A stretch of DNA of 64,000 nt from positions 2,944,501 to 3,008,500 of the forward strand of contig NZ_CP020038.1 of the NCBI RefSeq assembly GCF_002157225.2, in the 5' to 3' direction. This DNA comes from Agarilytica rhodophyticola (GTDB lineage Bacteria > Pseudomonadota > Gammaproteobacteria > Pseudomonadales > Cellvibrionaceae). The position numbers were made by a program, and so were the translations under genes. Position 1 is the first letter of the stretch, and each line of letters starts with the position of its first letter. Below, piece by piece: positions 37,501-45,511 of this stretch. The notes under the pieces were generated by a model. That model was given only the letters and a program-made list of their open reading frames with translations. It was not told where the DNA came from and made no database searches.

Positions 37501-40500
37501 CACTGGAATGATGCAGGCACTGATGCACAACTTGTTAAGCAAACCCAGTCGGTCACAGTCTCGCAGTTTGTTAACGGGGCAATGGTGGATGTGATGCGAA
37601 GTATTCGCACAGGAAGTGACTGCGCGTCGTGTCATACAGGCGTGGGGAGTCAGGAGCCTCGCGCGATTGCCACACGGCAGCTCAATAGAAACTACGATTA
37701 CCAAGGTATTGTCGATAATCAATTATATGCGTTTGACCAAATTGGTTTATTTACAACAGGTATTGGCGCTGCCTCCAATTACGAAGCACTGGTAGACCCC
37801 AATGATCTTCAAGCAGAGATTGGTGCTCGCGCAAAAACGTATTTAGACACCAATTGTGCTTCTTGCCACAGTGGCACGCTAATGGATCTGCGTTACGATA
37901 CGCCCTTAAATGCCATGGACATTATGAATCAGCCGGTAGGAGGAGGGCAGTTTCGTATGTTGCCCTTTGATCATACACGCAGTGTGATCTATGGATTTCA
38001 AACAAGCGATAATAATCGTATGCCGCGTGGCAGCTCTCTCACTAACCCCGTAGCCGAAGAATTATTTCGTACATGGATTGATGCACAAGATGCGCGAGTA
38101 AATCGGGCTTTAATCAAAACCCCAAATCCAGCTGATGATATTCGCGTTGAAAGTCCATTAGAAGTGACTGTTTTTACCGAGTATGACAATGGCTTTGAGG
38201 CAATCCCCCCAGGCAGGGTGGATTGGTTTTCTGATAATACCAGTATTATTGACGTAAGCGCTGTATCTGAGGCTCAAGTATCGCTGGTGCCGAAAGCGCC
38301 GGGGACAGTTACTCTCACTGCGCAGCTAGAAGGCTTAAGCACCAGCGTTAACCTGGAGGTTCTCGGTGGTCCTGATAGCCCGTCAGGATTTGTCGCCAAT
38401 GCTTTATCCTCCAGCACGATCAGCCTTGCTTGGTCATATGCTAATGGAACCGGCACAAGTGTTGCCAACTTTGTTATATCTCGGGCTAATGCTATCAGCG
38501 GCCCTTATAGCACCATAGCTACCGTAGATTCTGCTGCACGGGCTTATGTGGATAGGGATCTGACACCTGCTACACGTTACTATTATCAGGTTCGTGCTAT
38601 TAGCCAAGAGGGTACTTCAGTAGCGGCCACCGCTTTTTCCGATACCTTAGAAAGTGGAGGTACCACTGCAATAGAAATTGAAACCGGTAACGACTTCTCT
38701 CTGCTGGCTGGTGAATCCCGTCAAATTGTTGCTTTGGCTTATAGCGGCGATAGTGCTGGATCACAATCGAATATCCGTAGTGCGACACTCTTTGCACAAT
38801 GGCAAAGCAGTGATAGCCAAGTGGTGAGTGTCTCTTCTAGCGGCATGCTCACCGGGGGCAGTCGTGCAGGTACCGCAACTATTAGCGCTTCAGTAGATGG
38901 GGTCACAACAAGTGTTGATATTGTTAATCAGGGGCCTGGCCACTATGTGTATTTCAATAATGATCAGAGCAATTGGGATGAGGTGCGCATCCATGTTTTC
39001 TCCACTAGTAATGGCAGTGAAACGAGCCACACCACTTGGCCTGGGGATGCCCTTGAGCCGTCTATTGAATACGGTGGTAAGTGGCTGCGTTATGGGATTC
39101 TTGCCAATATGCTGGGCGCACAATCCACAGAAGTCATTTTTAATTGCGGCAGCGATGCGTGTCAAACAGATGATTTACTTGTAGATACAACGACCCCTTC
39201 ATGGTTTGCTGATGTCAGTGGCAATCAGTGGCTAAATACAGAACCCGTCGGAGCCGGCGCAAGTATTGAAGGAACGCAAATTGTATTGGGGCGTGGTCAA
39301 GTAACCTGGGCAGACAACGGTGAAAACCTTAGTGGGACATTGATTTCCCCTGGTGCCGTGGTAGATATCGTTGCGGACAACCCTGGTACTGGACAAGTAT
39401 TTGCTCGTTGGGAAGGTACAGCCACACCTTATATGCTCGACCCTAATAACCCCAATTCAAAAATGTTAGTGCCGGCAACATTATCCCTTACATTAAATGC
39501 TGTGTTCGATTCAGTTACCGATGACTTCGTGCAAGCACGTCAGCTATATCAATCGGCAGCATTAGGTTGTAGTGGTTGTCATGGTGCCGATGGATTGGGA
39601 TCTCCTCCTCTCGACCAAGTGCCGAACAACTATTCGCTAAGTGAGCTTACTCAATACATCTCTGTCAATATGCCGCTTAATAATGCTGCTGCCTGTACAG
39701 GTGATTGTGCTGCTGATTTAGCGGCAATGATATTGGCACAAGCCTATCTCCCTCCGGCGGGAGTGTGTAATGTGGACAGCCTTGACGATATCGTGCCGCA
39801 AGACCGAGGCTATCGTTTATTAACGCTATACGAATATAACAACTCTGTTCGCGATTTACTTGGTTTAGCAGAAGATGTGAATGTTACTTCGGGTAATTTG
39901 CCTGCGGATATTCCTGTTAATGGATTTAAAACGGCAGCAGATACAATCTTTACCAATGACTACGCTCAAGGCTATATCAACGCCGCAAGTGAGGTTGCGG
40001 ATCTCGCGGGTAACTCTATAGCAGGTTTAGTGCCCAGTTGCGGTAGCGATAACAATTGTATTATTCGCAGTTTTGCCAAAAAAGTTTTCCGAAGACCTCT
40101 TAGTGTCATTGAAGAAAATGAATTACTTACCTTACATACTGAAAGAGGAGATAGGGCTTTATTAATTGCATTATTTTCTTCTCCTGCCATGTTATACCGT
40201 TCAGAAGTAGGGGAGCTGATCACGTCTGGTGATGAGCTTGGTTACTATGCATTAACAGATCACGAAGTTGCCAGCTTGTTATCTTACACTTACTGGGGGA
40301 CAACGCCTGATAATAATTTATTAAGTTTGGCCGACGCAGGCCTGCTCACTACTGCTGAGCAAATTCGCTCTCAGTTAACTACCATGCTTAATGATCCGCG
40401 CGCGCAAATCGCTTTTGAACGTTTTATCCTAGGTTGGCTAAATCTCGATAAAGATATCAGCACTAATGCGATTAGCGAGAGTTTAAAAGTCGATATGAAA

Positions 40501-41289
40501 CAGGAAACCATCCGTTTTGTAAAAAATATTGTTTTTGGTGGAGGGCACTACGACGAACTTATTACCGCCGATTATAGCTATATGACCCGACAGTTAGCTG
40601 AGCACTACAACTTGCCTTGGCCTGGTGGCGAAGGTTGGCAACAAGTGTTTTATGATGGTGAAAATTCCGAGCGCCGTGGTGTTATTGGACATGCGTCAGT
40701 TCTTACGATTCAATCTGCGCAAGAGCAAACTCATCCGGTGCGAAGGGGCTTGTTCGTGCGCCGCAGCCTGATGTGCCAGGATTTTCCTCCACCGCCACTA
40801 GGTGCTGCCCTTGATCCTGAATCTGACCCTACCAAAGGCGTGCGTCACCGTTTCGAGGTTTCTCATGCTCAGCCTGGTTGCGACGCTTGTCATCAATATA
40901 TTGACGGTATTGGTTTTGGTTTGGAGTCCTACAATGCACTAGGCCAATTTGTCACCACCGAAGTTACAGGTAATGGTTCTATCTTGCCCATTGATGCCAG
41001 CGGTTTTATTGGCAGCCTCAACTCTGCAGAAACATTTTTATCAGAGTCTGAGCCAGTGGTGAATTATGAAGGTCTAGATGAGTTAAGTGATTTAATTGCG
41101 ACAAGTTCAAATAGTAAAGCGTGTTTTGCTAGACAATGGTTCCGCTATGCCCGTGGCCGCCGTGAAGCCCCTGAAGACAGTTGTACATTGCAAAGTTTCG
41201 GGCAGAGCTTTAAGCAGGATAATCAGGCAAATGTATTGGATTTAATGATTCAATATTCACAAACTAAAAACTTTACGTTACGCAAATAA
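34522..41289 (+). CDS. giant secreted fusion: CBM26 modules, glucose/sorbosone dehydrogenase, haem motifs, DUF1587/1592/1588/1585
   Basis: 2255 residues with a signal peptide ending near 'YGHAAS'. Three starch-binding CBM26-like modules lie at about 43-132, 148-230 and 283-373 (each with Y(Y/L)W, 'WPG' and 'IIFN.NGA.QT.DL'), with a PT-rich linker at about 241-276. A PQQ-type glucose/sorbosone dehydrogenase fold spans about 494-886 ('GLLAIAFHPQFNENAFLYLY', 'GPDHKGGKMAFHP', 'RNPWRWAFD', 'EKGGNYGWP'). Haem c motifs are C1034-ASC-H and C1112-ASC-H. Ig/Big2- and FnIII-like domains follow (~1200-1470), then a fourth CBM26-like module (~1473-1561) and haem motif C1683-SGC-H. DUF1587 starts near 1765; DUF1592, DUF1588 (with C2120-DAC-H) and DUF1585 complete it to the end. 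It would bind alpha-glucan outside the cytoplasm and move electrons from an oxidised sugar to haems. Family domains secure, combined role inferred. A DUF1552 gene follows after 56 bases. Confidence 0.85.
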   Translation: MRLVPMLKYSLYVSARRAVCAVRCVVVLLSCLALYGHAASIPNSNICFDNINGYGDPHLYYWNVNPSGELPSVQWPGIKLLSVNNFYCHNLQSSSDTVNVNSMNIIFNNNGAEQTADLSFQNGNNCYQNGTWKTLRACGFNTGTQQNTVLYFHNEAAYNEPYIHYFNLSPAQQNSNWPGEAMRDLGNNWFSFEFSSTVNSGGIVFSDSGANQSVDLTFAQSTPCFQNNRFVSIAQCQYTIPQPSTTPTPSVTPTPTATATPTPVPTFVPTPSPNPDVRYNYPQGNAIYFVNTNSFSSPTAYLWNALPQGSMPNSNWPGNVMSDFGGKDLWYIEIDEEVSGGNIIFNDNGANQTVDLQYQAERLCYREGIWMTPEECGVPLQSQIDAGPDRQVNQNSQIQLLPVALSDDVRRDISQARWTSDAWDGELTGANILSPLLNSIGSFTVTLTLATSSGNEISDSFVLTVVSPTQGLAQRPPLLKPLAFPTTGSVASGNYQFESAFPNLDGMFRSPVMVTNDGNNDLIYVVDKPGTITVFENDRDVTQAQTRQVLDIRDRVRDYHEQGLLAIAFHPQFNENAFLYLYYIEGETDEESSNGRFGDGVLERVTLNSSVAPTGIEPNSRVEVLRIPQPGPDHKGGKMAFHPQTGLFYLSVGDGAYGATATVPDPMDPRTNNSAQQLDNVLGSFIRLQMLEAPADGKYYRIPADNPFTSDPNIRDEIWSYGHRNPWRWAFDQQAPYTLWQTEVGQSGFEEVNIIEKGGNYGWPICEGNTHRGNAGGDPGISRACADDLIAPVEGYAHSTGSVSVIGGFVYRGSQLPALNGRFIFGDYISKRIWSVAEGENKTLLSDGFPGNISSFGTDLLGEQIFVSTHGIEFGGGVSSIYRVVDRDAQAAIIPDSLSATNIFADLTRQFPASGVIEYEVNSKAWLDGAKLRHFISVPNGETIDFAETGLWDLPVGSVLVKHVDIPTGANSIKPLETSVLFKQTSGWAAANYHWNDAGTDAQLVKQTQSVTVSQFVNGAMVDVMRSIRTGSDCASCHTGVGSQEPRAIATRQLNRNYDYQGIVDNQLYAFDQIGLFTTGIGAASNYEALVDPNDLQAEIGARAKTYLDTNCASCHSGTLMDLRYDTPLNAMDIMNQPVGGGQFRMLPFDHTRSVIYGFQTSDNNRMPRGSSLTNPVAEELFRTWIDAQDARVNRALIKTPNPADDIRVESPLEVTVFTEYDNGFEAIPPGRVDWFSDNTSIIDVSAVSEAQVSLVPKAPGTVTLTAQLEGLSTSVNLEVLGGPDSPSGFVANALSSSTISLAWSYANGTGTSVANFVISRANAISGPYSTIATVDSAARAYVDRDLTPATRYYYQVRAISQEGTSVAATAFSDTLESGGTTAIEIETGNDFSLLAGESRQIVALAYSGDSAGSQSNIRSATLFAQWQSSDSQVVSVSSSGMLTGGSRAGTATISASVDGVTTSVDIVNQGPGHYVYFNNDQSNWDEVRIHVFSTSNGSETSHTTWPGDALEPSIEYGGKWLRYGILANMLGAQSTEVIFNCGSDACQTDDLLVDTTTPSWFADVSGNQWLNTEPVGAGASIEGTQIVLGRGQVTWADNGENLSGTLISPGAVVDIVADNPGTGQVFARWEGTATPYMLDPNNPNSKMLVPATLSLTLNAVFDSVTDDFVQARQLYQSAALGCSGCHGADGLGSPPLDQVPNNYSLSELTQYISVNMPLNNAAACTGDCAADLAAMILAQAYLPPAGVCNVDSLDDIVPQDRGYRLLTLYEYNNSVRDLLGLAEDVNVTSGNLPADIPVNGFKTAADTIFTNDYAQGYINAASEVADLAGNSIAGLVPSCGSDNNCIIRSFAKKVFRRPLSVIEENELLTLHTERGDRALLIALFSSPAMLYRSEVGELITSGDELGYYALTDHEVASLLSYTYWGTTPDNNLLSLADAGLLTTAEQIRSQLTTMLNDPRAQIAFERFILGWLNLDKDISTNAISESLKVDMKQETIRFVKNIVFGGGHYDELITADYSYMTRQLAEHYNLPWPGGEGWQQVFYDGENSERRGVIGHASVLTIQSAQEQTHPVRRGLFVRRSLMCQDFPPPPLGAALDPESDPTKGVRHRFEVSHAQPGCDACHQYIDGIGFGLESYNALGQFVTTEVTGNGSILPIDASGFIGSLNSAETFLSESEPVVNYEGLDELSDLIATSSNSKACFARQWFRYARGRREAPEDSCTLQSFGQSFKQDNQANVLDLMIQYSQTKNFTLRK

Positions 41290-41345
41290 ACACTGTAGAT
41301 AGCTGTTTAAGTTTATCTGCAATCCTTTTTAAAAGGTAAATAATA

Positions 41346-42662
41346 ATGAATATTCTTAAAAATAAGATCCAGCGACGTGATTTTTTGCGTAACCTTGCGC
41401 GTGCCGGAATGACCGTTGCATTTACTAGTCAATGGGTTGCGCCTAAAGCTTTTGCTCAGAGTAATCAAGCAAAACGTTTTGTTATGGTGTACTACCCCAA
41501 TGGAGTGGCACGAGGAGATGATAAATGGCATCAGTTTAATATTGGCGCTCTGGGTAGCAATAGCTTCGCAAATAGCCCTTTATCACAGTTATCTGATCAT
41601 GCTGATAAAATTGTTGCCTTTAAAAACCTTACTTTTGCAGGTGTAGGCGGTAGCTCGGGTCATCCCGAAGCGTGTCGTGCTTTGTTTGCAGGGGGTAATA
41701 CCGGTACGACTTTTGATGTGGCTTTGGGGGAATCTATCGGTGGTCGCTTGCGAAACAATATTCACTTAGGTGTATGGTCGAGCCGTGCTGCTAGCACTGA
41801 GCATATGCCGTTTTCTGATAAAAACGGCAGAAAAATATTAGTGCCAGATGATCCTCAAACCTTCTTTAATGTCAATTTGTCCAGTTTCCAAAGCTCTGGC
41901 AGTGTCGACCCCGAAGATGAAATGCGCCAGCGAATATTGGCATCCTTGCATGAGAATTTAGATATATTACAAGAACAACAATTAAATATAACACAAAGCG
42001 GTAAACTCTTAAGCCATGAGGAGGCACTTAATTTTTATCAAACCATTTTAAATAGCAGCGGCGCTATTGATGGTATTGTTTCTCCTGGTATCGGCATGAC
42101 AGGAATAAACGAAGAGGCCCACGCTTTAGCTGAAGCACAAATGCGTAATATTGCCATGTGCTTTCAGGCCGATATTACCAATGTTGCAAGTTTGCAATTT
42201 ATGGGAGCGCAGGACGACTCATTAAAAATTAATTTTCCTAGTATTCGCCCATATATGGGCGACTTTGGTTCAGGCCCTAAACTTGAATACAACGAAACCA
42301 AAAGTCATGTTGCCTCTCACGATGAAAAGCCTACCTTCACTGCTCAGGCCCATTGGTATTGTCAGCAGGTTAATTATTTAGTAGAACAGCTCAGCGCTCG
42401 TGCGGATAATACTTACGGCGGTACATTGATGGATAACACGGCAATTTTGGTGATGTCTGAAATGGGGGGAGGGAACCATCAGCAAGAAAATCCTGGTGTG
42501 TTTGTTGTTGCCGGAACAAATACAGGAATTAATATTGGCCAAGGAATTGATGCTGGTAATAAAACAGTCGCGAGTCTTTTTTGGGATATAAGTAATGCCT
42601 TTGGACGTGGATGGCCCAATTATGGAAAAAGTAACGGAGGCATTCCTGGTTTTCTTGTTTAG
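41346..42662 (+). CDS. DUF1552 protein with Tat-type signal
   Basis: 438 residues. The N terminus 'IQRRDFLRNLARAGMTVAFT' contains the twin arginines (Arg10-Arg11) and hydrophobic core of a Tat signal, with likely cleavage near 'KAFAQS'. The body matches DUF1552: 'FVMVYYPNGVARGDDKWH', 'GSSGHPEACRALFAGG', 'LGESIGG', 'HLGVWSS', 'VLVMSEMGGGNHQQ'-like elements and a final 'GIPGFLV'. DUF1552 proteins are the regular neighbours of DUF1587/1592/1588/1585 proteins in planctomycetes, myxobacteria and some gammaproteobacteria, but their activity is unknown; a DUF1501/sulfatase-like fold is usually suggested. Tat export implies folding, possibly with a cofactor, before translocation. It lies 56 bases after the giant gene with AAGGT before the ATG, so an operon is likely. 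Confidence 0.88.
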   Translation: MNILKNKIQRRDFLRNLARAGMTVAFTSQWVAPKAFAQSNQAKRFVMVYYPNGVARGDDKWHQFNIGALGSNSFANSPLSQLSDHADKIVAFKNLTFAGVGGSSGHPEACRALFAGGNTGTTFDVALGESIGGRLRNNIHLGVWSSRAASTEHMPFSDKNGRKILVPDDPQTFFNVNLSSFQSSGSVDPEDEMRQRILASLHENLDILQEQQLNITQSGKLLSHEEALNFYQTILNSSGAIDGIVSPGIGMTGINEEAHALAEAQMRNIAMCFQADITNVASLQFMGAQDDSLKINFPSIRPYMGDFGSGPKLEYNETKSHVASHDEKPTFTAQAHWYCQQVNYLVEQLSARADNTYGGTLMDNTAILVMSEMGGGNHQQENPGVFVVAGTNTGINIGQGIDAGNKTVASLFWDISNAFGRGWPNYGKSNGGIPGFLV

Positions 42663-42947
42663 CTCGCGTCTATGTTTTTTTAGTTAAAAATAATGCGCCT
42701 GATTATTTTCGCTCCGTAAGTATGGTGGTCGGCGTAAATATTAAGGCGCTTATTTTTACTGATTCTTCTTTTTATCAATTTGTTCTTTTTTCTCTGGCAA
42801 TCGAGCTCTATCTTGAGTTTGTGAACGGCTTCTGGTTTGTTTGAAAAACACCCTAAAGATGTCTTTTTAAACTATTTTTTGTAACCGAACTTGCCATTGC
42901 ATTTCACCACTCATGGCTAAAAACATATTTATATAGGTATAATAAAC

Positions 42948-43358
42948 ATGCCGAGACATTATCAATCTACTGCTAGACCTTCATCATCAGATGCGATATG
43001 CGGTATATGCCAACATAGCTTTAAAATTCGTACGCTTAAACCTGGAAAAAAGCCTGTTGCTTTTAAATGTGCAAATTGTAGGAATCCAGTTCATAGAAAG
43101 TGCGCCAAATCATTAATTAGTGCAACCAGCGCGGGTAGTTCAATAAAGTGTCCATATGACAATACCGTTATTGCTACTAAACCTGTGCCTCGCCATAGTC
43201 GAAGACAACATCAATCCAGTACAGAACCTGGACGAGCCTCGTCTCAGCCCCCAGCAAATTATCGTCGCATGAGCCGTGCTGAGCGAGCATACGCTCAAGC
43301 TGCTGCGCAACAGGATGCCGCACTTTTAGGAGCACACCCTCCGTCATGGGCTCGTTAA
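42948..43358 (+). CDS. small RING-like zinc-binding protein
   Basis: 136 residues, no signal peptide. A cysteine/histidine cluster has the spacing C18-x2-C21-x19-C41-x2-C44-x4-H49-x2-C52-x15-C68-P-x-D71. It resembles a cross-brace RING/PHD finger ending in 'CPYD', where a final Cys would be expected in a classical RING. The C-terminal half is basic, Ser/Gln/Ala-rich and probably disordered ('SRAERAYAQAAAQQDAALLG'). RING-like domains are rare in bacteria and often belong to effectors acting in eukaryotic cells, but could also be a bacterial zinc-ribbon-type binding module. The next gene encodes a phosphatase/nuclease-like protein with a similar AT-rich promoter region. Zinc binding is well supported; E3 ligase activity is speculation. 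Confidence 0.6.
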   Translation: MPRHYQSTARPSSSDAICGICQHSFKIRTLKPGKKPVAFKCANCRNPVHRKCAKSLISATSAGSSIKCPYDNTVIATKPVPRHSRRQHQSSTEPGRASSQPPANYRRMSRAERAYAQAAAQQDAALLGAHPPSWAR

Positions 43359-43492
43359 TCGCAATATACGAACATACCTTATAAGCTTTGATAGGTATGA
43401 AAGAATCTGTTTCAAATTGTATTTATTTTGTAATAGCGTTTATAAATGGATGTGTTTTTTCTTATTTAAAATAAATAAAAGGTAAACTTCTT

Positions 43493-45055
43493 ATGCCCAT
43501 TAGTACACCTAATAGAGTTGGTATATTTCATACTCCGATGCTTTCTGCTCATACTACTCATGCTAATAGTGACAACTCTTTTTCAGTTAAAGAACATAAA
43601 TGTGTGCTTATAAATCCGCACCAACAGTCCTTAGCTAGTGGACAATTACCTGAACAAACACAAAATACGAATGGTCAAACTGCCTCTACTACAGACAATG
43701 AGTTAACACAGATTTTTCAAAACATTAAACAGCGCCATAGTAATTTTGATCGTGCTGGTATTCCTGATTTAGGTAAAGCTGACGATATACGCCGCGCTGA
43801 TCGGTTAAGTACTTTAGCTATACAATCTGCGGAGAAAACCGGTGGATCAGAAAATATTAGCAATGAATTAACCTATCGATTAAAAACATCAGGATCTCTC
43901 GCTCCAAATGGTGCTATATCTTTTTTAAACGATAATCATAAACTTTCTATGAAAGAGGTTTATCAAGCTAATTTTTCAAAGTTAGACCAATATGTTAACA
44001 ATGCTAACTTAACACCTACAGAACTTTGGGAGGTCGCACGTGTTTGGCCCTGGCCTTCAGACCACTTGCCTGCAGTATCTGAGGTGAAGATTGCAGGTGA
44101 GCCTGGTGCAATGAAAGTTGCCACAATGAACCTTCTTAAGCAGGGCTTTGATGATAACCGTTTGCAAACCTCACAGGGGTTAGGTGGTCAATTATCTTCA
44201 CGCTATGTGCATAAAGAGGATGAGCGAGTGTCTGAGCAACCACTTGTTAAGCCATCCACGGTTCAAGGAAAAGAAAAACCAACCTTCGCTAGGAGAGAGG
44301 CAACACCATGGCGAGATTCGCGAGGCGTCGGCAAAGATTGGAACTTGCCTGCCTTACGTCGCCAGGCACAAAATGCTTATATCAATGATCAGCTAAAAGC
44401 TAAAACAATGCACCTTTTGGGGTTAAATGAAGTCACCAGCCAACATGCCACGGAAATCCAGAGTATTGCCCGCGATAATTCTTTTGCAGCTATTATTACT
44501 CCTTCTGCCCGTAAGTCTCGTGACGTTGTTGATGGTAGTGTGAATCCTGCATTACAAGATAATGGTGTTGTGCTTGTTGATACTGAAAAGTATGAAGTCC
44601 TTGGAGAACCTATAGTGTCCAGTTATGTGGATAGTAGAGGCCGTAGCAATAAGCACATTACAACAGTAATGTTAAGGAGTAAGGCCACAGGTAACGAGTT
44701 TGCTTTTACTAACACTCATGCAGACTTCAGTGGCATAGATAAATTAAGCCATCATAACGCAAAGATAAATAGCGGTAGCCACATTGTTGTTGGAGACATG
44801 AATCATTCTCCAGCCGATGTTGAATCTTCGCTGAAAAAGCACTCAGGTGATACTAGGGTTCAATACTCTAATAACACTCCTGGTCATGTGGGTTTTTCAA
44901 AAGATCGAGAGGGCGAAGTCGTCGCTTATGATCAAGTTTTTCTGATGGGCAAGGGCGAAGTAAAAGAAGCTGAAGATATTCATACTATACATGCAAACTA
45001 CGCACTCAATTATAAAAAGGAGTTTGATAAAGAACTTGCAAGCAGGCATGATTGA
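43493..45055 (+). CDS. endonuclease/exonuclease/phosphatase (EEP)-like protein with motifs in permuted order
   Basis: 520 residues without a Sec signal; the first ~100 are polar, Gln/Ser/Thr-rich and probably disordered. The catalytic EEP motifs are 'VATMNLL' (Asn213), 'LLGLNEV' (Glu313), 'FTNTHADF' (Asn407, His409) and 'VVGDMNHSPAD' (Asp435, Asn437). The last EEP motif, S-D-H, normally closes the domain, but the C-terminal equivalent here reads 'YDQVFLMG' (Asp480) with no His. A perfect 'WPSDHLPAVSEVKI' (Ser189-Asp190-His191) instead precedes the first motif, as if the domain were circularly permuted. Family members include nucleases, inositol-phosphate phosphatases and CdtB-like toxins; substrate unknown. 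Disordered N terminus and RING-like neighbour would suit an exported effector, which is inference. Confidence 0.7.
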   Translation: MPISTPNRVGIFHTPMLSAHTTHANSDNSFSVKEHKCVLINPHQQSLASGQLPEQTQNTNGQTASTTDNELTQIFQNIKQRHSNFDRAGIPDLGKADDIRRADRLSTLAIQSAEKTGGSENISNELTYRLKTSGSLAPNGAISFLNDNHKLSMKEVYQANFSKLDQYVNNANLTPTELWEVARVWPWPSDHLPAVSEVKIAGEPGAMKVATMNLLKQGFDDNRLQTSQGLGGQLSSRYVHKEDERVSEQPLVKPSTVQGKEKPTFARREATPWRDSRGVGKDWNLPALRRQAQNAYINDQLKAKTMHLLGLNEVTSQHATEIQSIARDNSFAAIITPSARKSRDVVDGSVNPALQDNGVVLVDTEKYEVLGEPIVSSYVDSRGRSNKHITTVMLRSKATGNEFAFTNTHADFSGIDKLSHHNAKINSGSHIVVGDMNHSPADVESSLKKHSGDTRVQYSNNTPGHVGFSKDREGEVVAYDQVFLMGKGEVKEAEDIHTIHANYALNYKKEFDKELASRHD

Positions 45056-45511
45056 GCGGGTGAGTAAGCCTTATTATGGTGATGGTAAATAGTGCAGAAT
45101 CATCATGTAGCGAGTTTACCGATTGTTGAAGTGTAAACTCGCCAATGTAATTCCGTGAGTGTCAACTGGCCTTGGTAAGGTGGTTTTTGCGGCGCGAGTT
45201 CTCATAGTGAGAGTTTCATGGCATGAATGATTGTTTTGTTCATCTACTATGTGCAGTAAAATGCCGAACTGATTTACTGATGTGATGTTACTGCTATGAT
45301 AGTCAGGGTTTAAGGGCTAGGGTTTAGCGACTCTATGGAATTAAAACCTATAAAGTGGAATTTGAAAGAAATAAGGAAGCATGAATAAACCACGTGAATA
45401 TAGGTGCACATCTTATTGATACAACCTATAATCCTGACCAATCTTTAACAGCGATACGACTCATCTGAATGTTTAGGGCGAGTTCCCGATGTTTAAAGAA
45501 GGCGGTGAAGT
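45056..45511. other. spacer before the ebo cluster
   Basis: About 455 bases with no supported gene. It holds the 10-bp inverted repeat at 45110-45142 and, further on, presumably the ebo promoter. A GAAGGCGGTGAAG-type ribosome site precedes the GTG of eboD at 45512. Confidence 0.4.
45110..45142. terminator. 10-bp perfect inverted repeat after the EEP gene
   Basis: GCGAGTTTAC and GTAAACTCGC flank a 13-base loop, 54 bases after the EEP stop. No T-run follows. A transcript end or a regulatory palindrome is possible. Confidence 0.4.
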
